Assembly (NCBI RefSeq): GCF_025837155.1
Contig: NZ_CP107549.1
Location: forward strand, 4,030,001 to 4,094,000
DNA: 64,000 nt
Direction: 5' to 3'
DNA from: Pseudomonas sp. Z8(2022)
GTDB taxonomy: Bacteria > Pseudomonadota > Gammaproteobacteria > Pseudomonadales > Pseudomonadaceae
Shown: in pieces, positions 26,837 to 35,314 of the stretch
How the letters are laid out: each line of letters opens with the position of its first letter
Position numbering within the stretch: the first letter of the stretch is position 1
The notes under the pieces: model-generated
Database searches by the model: none
Seen by the model: only the letters and a program-made list of their open reading frames with translations
What the model was told of the DNA's origin: nothing
Program-made: the position numbers and the translations under genes

Positions 26837-27888
26837 GCCGCACCTCCACGGCGCCAGCGCTGCAGCACGACCAGCAACAGCAGCGCAATCAACCCGAGCA
26901 GCAGGAAGAACAGGTAGCGCGGCAGCAGCTCCCACCACCAGTCGAACAGCTTGCTGAACAGCAGCACCAGGGCAAAGCCCAACCCGGTGTTGACCACCTC
27001 GGCCCAGCCGCGGCGTATGCCCAGCCAGATCACCAGTCCCGCCAGAATGAAGCCCAGCGTCTGGTAGAAGGCTTCCACCCAGCGCACCGGCCAGTCGAGG
27101 TAGCTGCCCTGCCCCCAGTAGCTGAGGATCAGGACCGGCCCGAACAGGTACAGCAGGCCGACCACCCGATAGCAGGCGGCGAAACCGACCCGTCGCGTCT
27201 GATCGATGAACTGCGGCAGTAGAAACATCAACGCAGCAGGCAGGAAGTTCTCCGGGTGGTCATCCAGCGACCACCAGTACAGCCCCGCCCAGTCGTGCAA
27301 GCGGGCAGCAAGAAACAGACCGAAGCACAGCAGCGCAGTGACCAGCAGCAGACGCTGACGACACTGGTAAGCCAGCAGCAGCGCCAGCGCGCCCCAGGGC
27401 AACAGCGCCTTGTCCGAGGGCGTGATATTGAAGATCTGCCCGAGCATCGACAGGTTGAGCACGAAGCAGACGAATGCCAGCACCGCCGCCAGCTTGGCGT
27501 AGTAACCGGAAGCGTCGCGCGCCTGCAGCCAGAAGCACAGCAGCAGGCTGCCCAGCGAGCAGCCGACCAGCACACCGACCTGCGCACCGACATCGAACAG
27601 GCCCCAGAACTGGTAGAAGAGGAAGAACAGCCCGGCCGCCAGCGCCAGCGCACCGATCAGCGAGGCCAGACGCATACCCAGCGACAGCTGGCGTGCGCGG
27701 GTATCGGCGTCGATATCCAGGGTCTGCCGGTAATGCGCCAGCAACTGATCGTGGTAGGCAGTCAGGCCCTGCTCCTGCTCGGCACTCAGTTGCAACACCT
27801 GCTCGCGGCGCAGCTCGGCCAACTCGGCACGAAACGCAGCGATCCGTTCGGCACGGCGTTGCGCCTGCTCGCGTTGCAGATCGGACAT
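26833..27888 (-). CDS. DUF2157 family multi-pass membrane protein
   Basis: 351 residues from MSDLQREQAQRR. A long charged cytoplasmic N-terminal helix (1-75) is followed by about ten hydrophobic helices (for example SLIGALALAAGLFFLFYQF, LVGCSLGSLLLCFWL, LFFLLLGLIALLLLVV) and a short Arg-rich end. Family of unknown function, usually next to a GDYXXLXY gene as here. The ATG at 27927 is in frame but 13 codons longer without a better ribosome site. Confidence 0.8.
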   Translation of the reverse strand: MSDLQREQAQRRAERIAAFRAELAELRREQVLQLSAEQEQGLTAYHDQLLAHYRQTLDIDADTRARQLSLGMRLASLIGALALAAGLFFLFYQFWGLFDVGAQVGVLVGCSLGSLLLCFWLQARDASGYYAKLAAVLAFVCFVLNLSMLGQIFNITPSDKALLPWGALALLLAYQCRQRLLLVTALLCFGLFLAARLHDWAGLYWWSLDDHPENFLPAALMFLLPQFIDQTRRVGFAACYRVVGLLYLFGPVLILSYWGQGSYLDWPVRWVEAFYQTLGFILAGLVIWLGIRRGWAEVVNTGLGFALVLLFSKLFDWWWELLPRYLFFLLLGLIALLLLVVLQRWRRGGAA

Positions 27889-27930
27889 AGGCACTCCCTG
27901 GCGGCATGAATCGCCACAGCCTAGCACGCC

Positions 27931-28365
27931 TCAGGCGACCAGCAGGCGCTCCAGCGCCGAGCGCAGCGGCCCGGGAATACTCACCGGACGATTGCTCGCA
28001 CGGTCGACGAATACGTGGACGAAGCGCCCGGCGGCGCAGGCCTGCTCTTCTCCGGCTCTGAAGATCGCCAGCTCGTACTGCACCGAACTGTTACCCAGCT
28101 TGCCGACGCGCAGGCCGACCTCGATGGCATCGGGAAAGGCGATGGAAGCGAAGTAATCGCAGGCCGAGCTGACCACGAAGCCGACCACTTCCCCGTCATG
28201 GATGTCCAGGCCACCCTCGGCGATCAGGTAGGCATTCACCGCACTGTCGAAGTAGCTGTAGTAGGTCACGTTGTTGACGTGGCCGTAGATGTCGTTGTCG
28301 TGCCAGCGCGTGGTGATCGGCTGGAAGTGGCGGTAATCGCCACGCAGGTGTTGGGGTTGGCTCAT
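27931..28365 (-). CDS. Acyl-CoA thioesterase, 4HBT hot-dog fold
   Basis: 144 residues, single hot-dog domain. The catalytic-region motif TRWHDNDIYGHVNNVTYYSYFDSA contains the Asp of the YbgC/4-hydroxybenzoyl-CoA thioesterase type. Hydrolysis of an acyl-CoA is expected; substrate unknown. It lies directly before an alcohol dehydrogenase and beta-oxidation genes on the same strand, suggesting a shared catabolic role. A REP-like hairpin separates it from the dehydrogenase. Confidence 0.85.
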   Translation of the reverse strand: MSQPQHLRGDYRHFQPITTRWHDNDIYGHVNNVTYYSYFDSAVNAYLIAEGGLDIHDGEVVGFVVSSACDYFASIAFPDAIEVGLRVGKLGNSSVQYELAIFRAGEEQACAAGRFVHVFVDRASNRPVSIPGPLRSALERLLVA

Positions 28366-28384
28366 GATGTTCCTTCGCTTGGTA

Positions 28385-28432
28385 TCGCGGCTGAAGCCCC
28401 TCCCACAGGCTGCGTCGCTCTTGTGGGAGGGG
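28385..28432. repeat. REP-like hairpin downstream of the alcohol dehydrogenase
   Basis: TCGCGGCTGAAG is joined to CCCCTCCCACA (28397-28407), which pairs perfectly with TGTGGGAGGGG (28422-28432). It combines the REP half-site with an 11-base stem and lies between the dehydrogenase stop and the thioesterase start, probably acting as a partial terminator. Confidence 0.7.
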
Positions 28433-28439
28433 CCTTGAA

Positions 28440-29603
28440 TCAGTAGGCAGCCTGATAAATGGCCAGCGCCTGCTGCTCGGTCATCTCGCGCGGATTGTTC
28501 ACCAGCAGGCGCTGCTGCAGCATGGCGTCCGCCGCCAGCGTCGGCAACATGGCCTCGCCAACCCCGGCATCACGCAGCCGCGTCGGCAGGCCGCTGCGCT
28601 GGCTGAAAGCAGCCAGCGCCTCGATCAGTTGCTCGGTCTGCGTTGCCGCACTGCCCGCACGCAGACGCTCACCCAGCACCAGCGGCGCCAACTCGGCGTA
28701 TAGCGGTGCGGCAGCCGGTGCATTGAAGGCCAGCACCTGCGGCAGCACCAGAGCGTTGGAAAGCCCATGGGGAATGTGGAAATGCCCGCCCAGCGGATAG
28801 GCCAGCGCATGCACCGCCGCCACAGGGGCATTGGCGAATGCCTGCCCGGCCAGACAAGCGCCAAGCAGCATGGCCTGGCGCGCCTCGCGATTGCCGCCGT
28901 TATGCACCACCTCATCGAGATTGGCTGCCAGCAGACGAAGCGCTTCACGCGCCAGCAGGTCGGACAGCGGGTTCTTCTTCAGCGCGCTGGTGTAGGCCTC
29001 GATGGCATGCACCATGGCGTCGATACCGGTCGCCGCGGTGACCGCCGCCGGCAGACCGAGGGTCAGGTCGGCGTCGAGCAGGGCCAGATCCGGCAGCAGC
29101 AGCGGCGAAACCACGCCCATCTTGGTGGTCTCGCCCGTGGTGACGATGGCGATCGGCGTCACCTCGGAGCCGGTGCCTGCGGTGGTCGGCACCTGAATCA
29201 GCGGCAGACGCCGACCACGGGCATTACCCACACCGTAGATCTCGCTCAGGGTCTGGTCGCAGTCGGGATGCGCCAGCAGCGCCACCAGCTTGGCCACGTC
29301 CATCGAGCTGCCGCCACCGAAGCCGATCACCAGCTCGGCCCCCATCTCGCGAGCCTCTGCGACGGCGGCCAGCACCACGGGCTCTGGCGGGTCGGCCAGC
29401 ACCTGGTCGAATACCCGCACGCTCATGCCGGCGCGGGCGAAACCTGACAGCGCCTCCCCGAGCAGGCCGAGACGGGTAATGCCGGGATCGGTGACGATGA
29501 GCACGCGCTGAGCGCCGCGCTCACGGCAGAGTTCGGCCAGACGCAGGCTGGAGCCGGATTCGCAGAGAATCTGCGCGGTGGTGGCGAAGCTGAAGGGATG
29601 CAT
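28440..29603 (-). CDS. Iron-containing alcohol dehydrogenase
   Basis: Group III alcohol dehydrogenase, NAD(P)-dependent. 387 residues from MHPFSFATT, with AGGAG seven bases before the ATG; the frame is open to 29654 only because it reads through an intergenic repeat. Nucleotide loop FGGGSSMDVAK, VPTTAGTGSEVTP, and metal ligands in GIDAMVHAIEAY and HALAYPLGGHFHIPHG. With the neighbouring acyl-CoA genes it could oxidise an alcohol substrate into a beta-oxidation route; the substrate cannot be read from sequence. Confidence 0.92.
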   Translation of the reverse strand: MHPFSFATTAQILCESGSSLRLAELCRERGAQRVLIVTDPGITRLGLLGEALSGFARAGMSVRVFDQVLADPPEPVVLAAVAEAREMGAELVIGFGGGSSMDVAKLVALLAHPDCDQTLSEIYGVGNARGRRLPLIQVPTTAGTGSEVTPIAIVTTGETTKMGVVSPLLLPDLALLDADLTLGLPAAVTAATGIDAMVHAIEAYTSALKKNPLSDLLAREALRLLAANLDEVVHNGGNREARQAMLLGACLAGQAFANAPVAAVHALAYPLGGHFHIPHGLSNALVLPQVLAFNAPAAAPLYAELAPLVLGERLRAGSAATQTEQLIEALAAFSQRSGLPTRLRDAGVGEAMLPTLAADAMLQQRLLVNNPREMTEQQALAIYQAAY

Positions 29604-29620
29604 GCAGTGCTCCTCTTGTT

Positions 29621-29642
29621 GTAGTCCGGATGAAATCCGGGG
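29621..29642. repeat. Short GTAGTCCGGAT/ATCCGG inverted repeat
   Basis: GTAGTCCGGATGAAATCCGG: a single copy of the second dispersed repeat family of this window (compare 40881-40942 and 44608-44648, which are pairs with GTAGCCCGGAT). It lies just upstream of the alcohol dehydrogenase ribosome site. Confidence 0.6.
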
Positions 29643-29817
29643 TCGGTCAGGCAAATCTCCCCCTCCCTTAAGTGGGAGAGGGAGCTATCCGCGATAGACC
29701 TGAACAAGGCGCTATCGCTCCGCTCTCCCGCTTGCGGAAGCGAAGCACCGCTTCGCCCGCTGGAGCGCCCTGAGCTCTGCGAAGAGCAGGGGCGCAAAGC
29801 GGGGCTGGTGGAGAGGG

Positions 29818-31608
29818 CTAGAAGGCGAAGCTGTCCTCCGCCAGGGCCATCAGGCAATCCGCTCCGCCCTGCAGGGCCTCCCGGTGTGCGCTGGCGCGCG
29901 GCAGCACGCGACGCAGGTAGAACTCGGCGCTGTGCAGCTTGGCCTGGTAGAACGCAGCCTCGCCGCTGTCCGAATCCAGGGCATCCTGCGCCCGCGCAGC
30001 GGCCTGCAACCAGAAGCCGGCAAGCAGCACATAGGCCGAGTACTGGAGGAAGTCCACCGACGTGGCACCGATCTCCTGCGGATCACGCTGGCAGGCGGCG
30101 ATCACCTCGGCGCTCAGCTCACGCCATTCGCCCAGACGCGCCTGCACGACGCTGGCCATTTCCCTCAATGCCGGGCGCGAAGCCTGGGCGTCGCACAGCG
30201 CGCTGAACTCGGCCTGCAGCGCAGAGAGTTCGGCTCCGCCGTCGCCGAGCAGCTTGCGGCGAATATAGTCCAGCGCCTGGATGCCGTTGGTGCCCTCGTA
30301 AAGCTGGGTGATGCGGCTGTCGCGCATCAGTTGCTCCATGCCCCATTCGCGGATGAAGCCGTGCCCACCGTAGACTTGCACGCCATGGCTGGCCACTTCC
30401 TGGCCCATGTCGGTGAAGAAGGCCTTGACGATGGGAATCAGCAGCGCCGCGCGCTTGCCAGCCGCCTTGCGCGCCTCGGACGACTCTGCGCCGTGCTCCA
30501 GATCGAGCTGGCGCGCGCTGTAGGCGGCGAGCATGCGGCTGCCTTCCACCAGCGTTTTCTGCGTCAGCAGCATGCGCCGCACATCGGGATGAACGATGAT
30601 CGGGTCAGCCGGCTTGTCCGGTGCCTGTACGCCGCTCAGGCCACGAGACTGCAGGCGTTCGCGGGCATAGCGCAGGGCGCCCTGGAAAGCCGCCTCGCCG
30701 ATGCCCAGCCCCTGCAGACCGACCTGGAAACGCGCGTCGTTCATCATGGTGAACATGCAGGCCAGGCCCTGGTTGGCCTCGCCCACCAGCCAGCCGGTGG
30801 CGCCGTCGAAGTTCATCACGCAGGTGGACGCACCCTTGATCCCCATCTTGTGCTCGATGGCCCCGCACGACAGGCTGTTGCGTTCGCCCGGCGTGCCATC
30901 GGCAGCGGCGATGAACTTCGGCACCAGCAGCAGGCTGATGCCCTTCACACCCGCCGGGGCATCGGGCAGACGCGCCAGCACCAGATGGACGATGTTCTCG
31001 GACAAATCCTGCTCGCCGCCGCTGATGAAGATCTTGCTGCCGCTGACCTTGTAACTGCCATCGGCCTGCGGCTCGGCGCGGGTGCGCAGCAGCGCCAGAT
31101 CGGTGCCGGCCTGCGGCTCGGTCAGGCACATGGTGCCGGTCCACTGGCCGCTGACCAGCTTGCCCAGATACTGCTGCTTCAGCGCCTCGCTGCCGTGCTT
31201 GTGCAGCGCCAGCACGGCGCCCTCGGTCAGACCGGAGTAGACGCGAAAGGACAGCGAGGCGCTCATCAGCATCTCGTGGAAGGCGCACGCCACCAGTTGC
31301 GGGAAGCCCTGACCGCCGTACTCCACCGGGCCGGTCATGCTCGCCCAGCCGTTGTCCACATACTGCCGGTAGGCTTCGGCGAAGCCCTTGGGCGTGCTGA
31401 CCTGGCCGTTTTCCAGATGACAGCCTTCCTCGTCGCTGTTGCGATTGAGCGGCGCAACTTCGCCGGCAGCGAAAGCCGCAGCCTCCTCCAGCACGCCATC
31501 GATCAGCTCGCGATCCAGACCGTTGCCCAGGCGCTCGCAGTGGTCGGCAGCGTCGAACAGTTCGTGCAGCACGAAGCGCATATCGCGCAATGGTGCCTGA
31601 TAGCTCAT
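29818..31608 (-). CDS. Acyl-CoA dehydrogenase (large, DmdC-like type)
   Basis: FAD-dependent dehydrogenase introducing the 2,3-double bond of an acyl-CoA. 596 residues, longer than the usual 380-400 because of the N-terminal extension and C-terminal domain of the DmdC/AcdA-like group. FAD/substrate motifs MCLTEPQAGTDLALLRT and KIFISGGEQDL; the catalytic Glu is expected in LYEGTNGIQALDY. Coupled to the hydroxyacyl-CoA dehydrogenase gene by a four-base overlap. Natural substrate unknown. Confidence 0.92.
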   Translation of the reverse strand: MSYQAPLRDMRFVLHELFDAADHCERLGNGLDRELIDGVLEEAAAFAAGEVAPLNRNSDEEGCHLENGQVSTPKGFAEAYRQYVDNGWASMTGPVEYGGQGFPQLVACAFHEMLMSASLSFRVYSGLTEGAVLALHKHGSEALKQQYLGKLVSGQWTGTMCLTEPQAGTDLALLRTRAEPQADGSYKVSGSKIFISGGEQDLSENIVHLVLARLPDAPAGVKGISLLLVPKFIAAADGTPGERNSLSCGAIEHKMGIKGASTCVMNFDGATGWLVGEANQGLACMFTMMNDARFQVGLQGLGIGEAAFQGALRYARERLQSRGLSGVQAPDKPADPIIVHPDVRRMLLTQKTLVEGSRMLAAYSARQLDLEHGAESSEARKAAGKRAALLIPIVKAFFTDMGQEVASHGVQVYGGHGFIREWGMEQLMRDSRITQLYEGTNGIQALDYIRRKLLGDGGAELSALQAEFSALCDAQASRPALREMASVVQARLGEWRELSAEVIAACQRDPQEIGATSVDFLQYSAYVLLAGFWLQAAARAQDALDSDSGEAAFYQAKLHSAEFYLRRVLPRASAHREALQGGADCLMALAEDSFAF

Positions 31609-32846
31609 ATCTCACCTTCCTGTACATCGCTGAAGCGCTTGTTCTCGCCAGCCAGGCGTTCGATCAGCGCCGCCGGTTGCCAATGCGCGCCGAAGCGCTC
31701 GGTCAGTTGCAAAAGACGTTGATGGATCGCCGCGATACCCTCGCCGTCGGCCCAGGCCATCGGACCACCGCGCTCGGCGGGAAAGCCATAGCCGTTGAGA
31801 TAGACCAGATCGATGTCGTGGCTGTTGGCGGCGATGTTCTCCTGAAGAATCTTCGCCCCCTCGTTGACCAGTGCCAGCAGGCAGCGCTCGAGAATTTCCT
31901 CGGTGCCGATATCACGGCGGGTGAAGCCAAGCCGCTCCGACTGCATCTGAACCAGCCCGTCTACGACCGGGTCATGTTCGGCCTGGCGACTGCCGGGCGC
32001 ATAGAGGTAGTAACCCTTGCCGCTCTTCTGGCCGAAACGACCCAGCTCGCACAGGCGGTTGTCCACCTGCACCGCCGGGTCGTCCTGGCCCTCGCCGGCC
32101 AGCTCGCGGGCACGCCATTCCAGGTCGATACCGACCACGTCGTACATGCGAAACGGCCCCATGGCGAAGCCGAAGCCCTGCAGCGCCGCATCCACCTGAT
32201 GTGGCCAGGCGCCTTCGAGCAGCAGCATGCGCGCCTCGCGCACATAGGTGTGCAGCATGCGGTTGCCGATGAAACCGTGGCAGTTGCCGGCGACCACCGC
32301 CACCTTGCCCATGCGCGCGCCCAGTTCCTGCGCAGCCTGCAGAACGGCTGGCGCGGTCCTCGCGCCACGAACGATCTCCAGCAGCTTCATGATGTGCGCC
32401 GGGCTGAAGAAGTGCAGGCCCAGCACCGCCTCTGGCCGTGAGGTGACGGCGGCGATGGCGTCGATGTCCAGTGCCGAGGTGTTGCTGGCGAGAATCGCGC
32501 CAGGCTTCATCACCGCGTCCAGCTCGCGGAAGATGCTCTGCTTGAGTTCGAGGTTCTCGTAAACCGCCTCGATCACCAGGTCGGCGTCGGCCAGCGCTGC
32601 ATAGCCGTCCACGGCCTCGATGCGAGCGCGTCGCGCTGCGGCTTCCGCCTCATCGATGCGGCCCTTGGCGACGTTGTGCGCCCAGGTTTCCTCGGCCATC
32701 GCCATACCCGCCTCGATCATCTGCGGGTTGTTGTCCAGCCACAGCACGCGCAGGCCGGCATTGGCCAGGCTGATGACGATGCCGCGGCCCATGGTGCCGG
32801 CGCCGATCACGGCGGCACAACGAAGCGGCGAGACGGTGTTGTTCAT
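31605..32846 (-). CDS. 3-hydroxyacyl-CoA dehydrogenase
   Basis: NAD-dependent oxidation of 3-hydroxyacyl-CoA. 413 residues: N-terminal Rossmann domain (AAVIGAGTMGRGI), catalytic-region motifs LASNTSALDIDAIA and LGLHFFSPAHIMKLLEIV, then two C-terminal dimerisation domains (CHGFIGNRML, and LNGYGFPAERGGPM). It lacks the enoyl-CoA hydratase domain of FadB, and no hydratase or thiolase gene is nearby, so the pathway must use enzymes encoded elsewhere. First gene of the cluster, divergent from a LysR regulator. Confidence 0.93.
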   Translation of the reverse strand: MNNTVSPLRCAAVIGAGTMGRGIVISLANAGLRVLWLDNNPQMIEAGMAMAEETWAHNVAKGRIDEAEAAARRARIEAVDGYAALADADLVIEAVYENLELKQSIFRELDAVMKPGAILASNTSALDIDAIAAVTSRPEAVLGLHFFSPAHIMKLLEIVRGARTAPAVLQAAQELGARMGKVAVVAGNCHGFIGNRMLHTYVREARMLLLEGAWPHQVDAALQGFGFAMGPFRMYDVVGIDLEWRARELAGEGQDDPAVQVDNRLCELGRFGQKSGKGYYLYAPGSRQAEHDPVVDGLVQMQSERLGFTRRDIGTEEILERCLLALVNEGAKILQENIAANSHDIDLVYLNGYGFPAERGGPMAWADGEGIAAIHQRLLQLTERFGAHWQPAALIERLAGENKRFSDVQEGEI

Positions 32847-32926
32847 TTTTGTTCCTCTCGTGCACGAACGGAAAAGCTTGGGTCACGATAAGCAAGCCGC
32901 TACTATTTTTGAAATTTAGTCTTGTG

Positions 32927-32937
32927 ATACGACGTAT
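32927..32937. promoter_or_regulatory. Perfect palindrome before the LysR gene
   Basis: ATACGACGTAT, an 11-base perfect palindrome (5+1+5), eight bases before the regulator ATG and about 80 bases from the divergent dehydrogenase start. A T-N11-A layout overlaps it. Candidate binding site of the adjacent LysR protein. Confidence 0.45.
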
Positions 32938-32944
32938 TCAGTAT

Positions 32945-33844
32945 ATGAATTTCAGCAATTTCGACCTCAACCTGCTGCGCGTACTCGATGCCCTGCTACG
33001 CGAGCAGAACGTCTCGCGCGCAGCCGAACGCCTGGCGCTGAGCCAGCCGGCGGTGAGCAATGCGCTCGGTCGTCTGCGCGAACTGCTCGACGACCCACTG
33101 CTGGTGCGGGTGGGCCGGCGCATGCAGCCGACTCCGCGGGCACTGGCGCTGGAGGCGCCGATCCGCAGCGCGCTGCGGCAGCTGGAGCAGAGCCTGAGCG
33201 CCGGCGAGGCCTTCGAACCGAGCGAAAGCCGCCAGCGCTTTCGCATCGCCGTCACCGATTACGTCGAGCTGGTGTGCATGCCGCGTCTGCTCGACCGCCT
33301 CAGCCACAAGGCGCCGGGCATCGGGATCGACATTCGCCACCTCAGCCCGAGCCTGCCGATGGAGGCGCTGGACAAGGGCGAACTGGACCTGGTGCTGGGC
33401 CGCTTCGATGAGATTCCGGCGCGCTTCGCCCGGCGCAGATGGATGAGCGAAACGCTCCAGCTGGTGGTGCGCCGCGAACATCCGCTGCTGCGCCGGGGCG
33501 ATCTGGACCTGGACAACTTCCTGCGCCTGCGTCACCTCTGGGTGCACGGCGGGCAGACCCGTGGCATGGTCGATCAGTGGCTGGGGGAACAGGGTCTGTC
33601 GCGGCAGATCTTCTACACCACGCCGAACTACCTGCAGGCCGCGCATATCGTCGCCGGCAGCGAGCTGGCGGCAGTGCTGCCCACCGCCCTGGCCCGGCAT
33701 TTCGCCACACTGCTGCCGTTGCAGCTGTTCGACCTGCCCTTCACCTTGGGGCCCTTCCACCTGGAGGTGGTCAGCCTGGCGCAACGTCAGCGCGATAGCG
33801 CACTGCAATGGCTGATCGAGGAAATCGTCAGCGTCGCCGGCTGA
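32945..33844 (+). CDS. LysR-family transcriptional regulator
   Basis: 299 residues from MNFSNFDLNLLRVLDALL, the standard LysR start; the open frame upstream to 32849 is untranslated leader. The helix-turn-helix is at about 20-42 (NVSRAAERLALSQPAVSNALGRL), then a two-lobed effector domain. Divergent from the acyl-CoA catabolic genes, so it probably controls them and itself; the ligand is unknown. Confidence 0.88.
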   Translation: MNFSNFDLNLLRVLDALLREQNVSRAAERLALSQPAVSNALGRLRELLDDPLLVRVGRRMQPTPRALALEAPIRSALRQLEQSLSAGEAFEPSESRQRFRIAVTDYVELVCMPRLLDRLSHKAPGIGIDIRHLSPSLPMEALDKGELDLVLGRFDEIPARFARRRWMSETLQLVVRREHPLLRRGDLDLDNFLRLRHLWVHGGQTRGMVDQWLGEQGLSRQIFYTTPNYLQAAHIVAGSELAAVLPTALARHFATLLPLQLFDLPFTLGPFHLEVVSLAQRQRDSALQWLIEEIVSVAG

Positions 33845-33897
33845 TCACGATCCCACCGCCCCACCTTGGGTCTGCCCGGATTCCAGCCAGTTGCACC

Positions 33898-34818
33898 TCA
33901 GGCGAACAGCTCAATGATGCGCTGACGCTGCGCCGCGTCAGGCAGGCGCCCCTGACCAGCGAGAATGTTGTCGGCCATGTAGCGGGGGTTGGAGGTGGCC
34001 GGAATCACTGCCGTCACTGCCGGATTGGCGAGGATGAACTTGAGCATCAACTGCGCCCAGGAGCTGGCATCCAGCTCCACGGTGGCCCAGTCAGGCAGGC
34101 TCTTTCCCTTTACCCGCTCGAACAGCGCAGAGCGCTGGAACGGCCGGTTAATCAGCACCGCGATACCCTTGTCGGCGCAGTAGGGCAACAGCTCGCGTTC
34201 GGCATTGCGCTCGCCGATGGAGTAGTTGAACTGGACGAAATCCACCGGCTCGCGACGCAACACCTGCAGCAGGCTCTCATGCGCGGAATCCAGATAATGG
34301 GTGACACCGATGTAGCGCACCCGCCCCTGCTCCTTCAGCTCGCGCAACAGGCTGAGCTGAGTGCTGGTGTCCTGCAGGTTGTGTACCTGCATCAGGTCGA
34401 TGGTGTCGGTGCGCAAGGCTGCGAAACTTGCCTCGACCTGGCGCTCACCGGCCGCACGCCCGGTAGAGGACACCTTGCTGGCCAGGAACAGACGCTGGCG
34501 CAGGCCGTCCCTGGCGGCCAGCTCCCCGCACACCGACTCGGCACGCCCGTAGCTGGGCGCGGTATCCACCAGGCTGGCGCCGCCATTGACCAGCGTTTGC
34601 AGCACCTTGCGCAAAGGCCCCAGCGCTTCGTCGGTCAGTGCCACGTCATGAGTACGCGAGGTCCCCAGGCCGATTACCGGCAGCGGCTCTCCAGTGCTGG
34701 GTATCGCCCGACTCGGCAGCGGGCCGGAGGCGAAGGCGGCCGCTGGCAACCAGGGTATCAGGGCAGCCAGCGCGGCCAGGCTGGCACTGCCTTGCAGAAC
34801 TCGACGACGACTGGGCAT
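33898..34818 (-). CDS. Tat-exported aldo/keto reductase
   Basis: 306 residues. A twin-arginine signal at the N-terminus (PSRRRVLQG, then a hydrophobic Ala/Leu stretch to about residue 31 ending AFA) is followed by an AKR barrel. The catalytic tetrad is recognisable: Asp and Tyr in LVDTAPSYGRAES, Lys in FLASKVS, His in MQVHNLQD. Export through Tat suggests cofactor bound in the cytoplasm and a periplasmic oxidoreductase. Physiological substrate unknown. Single gene. Confidence 0.85.
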   Translation of the reverse strand: MPSRRRVLQGSASLAALAALIPWLPAAAFASGPLPSRAIPSTGEPLPVIGLGTSRTHDVALTDEALGPLRKVLQTLVNGGASLVDTAPSYGRAESVCGELAARDGLRQRLFLASKVSSTGRAAGERQVEASFAALRTDTIDLMQVHNLQDTSTQLSLLRELKEQGRVRYIGVTHYLDSAHESLLQVLRREPVDFVQFNYSIGERNAERELLPYCADKGIAVLINRPFQRSALFERVKGKSLPDWATVELDASSWAQLMLKFILANPAVTAVIPATSNPRYMADNILAGQGRLPDAAQRQRIIELFA

Positions 34819-35047
34819 GACATGGCTCCACTGACTGTGACCGATTGGTTATAGGCACTGACAGCGCACTGACCAAGTCGTCAACGCCACAGTGAATCCG
34901 CTGCGGTCGGCGGTGAGCGACCAGTCAAACGGCTACAGGCCGTTTATCGCGGGGCGAAGGGAAGGAGTGAGGCAGAAGGCGGACGCAATATCCGGTAACC
35001 AAAAACGCCGCTGCGCCAAACGGTTGGGGCGCAGCGGTTGGGAAAGC
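34819..35047. other. Intergenic region with one small stem-loop
   Basis: 229 bases upstream of the aldo/keto reductase. It holds a seven-base stem AAACGGC/GCCGTTT at 34927-34945 and the terminator of the small gene at 35001-35037. No coding sequence with a ribosome site was found. Confidence 0.4.
35001..35037 (-). terminator. Intrinsic terminator of the 55-aa small gene
   Basis: Read on the minus strand: CCGCTGCGCC, ten-base loop, GGCGCAGCGG, then CGTTTTT. Perfect ten-base stem with a T-run, beginning 10 bases past the small gene's stop codon. Confidence 0.85.
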
Positions 35048-35215
35048 TCAGGCCGCGCGCGAGGAAGATTCGCTGATCAGCATCCCGTGGGAGACGAGGT
35101 AGCAGCGGTGGCCTTTCTGCAATATCAAAGGAGTGCGGCTGGAGATGATCCAGCCATCGCTCAACAATTGCTCGATATGAGCCCGCAGTGCGGGAAAATG
35201 GCGCTGTTCCTTCAT
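35048..35215 (-). CDS. Unknown 55-residue small protein
   Basis: A short gene supported by context rather than by a family match. The ATG is preceded by GAGGAAGG at a proper six-base spacing, and the stop is followed within 10 bases by a strong intrinsic terminator. A 15-base perfect palindrome (35235-35249) lies 19 bases upstream of the start. The protein begins MKEQRHFPALRAHIEQLL and contains DGWIISSRTPLILQKG and VSHGMLISES; it is basic, soluble and has no signal or membrane segment. The pattern (helix, then short strands) could be a small nucleic-acid- or protein-binding fold. I do not recognise the family. Confidence 0.7.
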   Translation of the reverse strand: MKEQRHFPALRAHIEQLLSDGWIISSRTPLILQKGHRCYLVSHGMLISESSSRAA

Positions 35216-35234
35216 GGCCTTCCTCGATAGCTGG

Positions 35235-35249
35235 GGGTGCCTGGCACCC
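35235..35249. promoter_or_regulatory. 15-base perfect palindrome upstream of the small gene
   Basis: GGGTGCC-T-GGCACCC, 19 bases before the ATG of the 55-residue protein on the minus strand. It could be an operator or an RNA hairpin close to the ribosome site. Confidence 0.5.
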
Positions 35250-35314
35250 TGTTGTTCTTCCGTGACACAGCTCGCAAAAGTGTAGTGGCGCTATGCCAGG
35301 AGCGTAAGCGGCGC

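Noticed and set aside
34892..35230. 112-codon plus-strand frame opposite the 55-aa gene
   Set aside because: It reads through the terminator stem and has no family signature; the minus-strand small gene has better signals.
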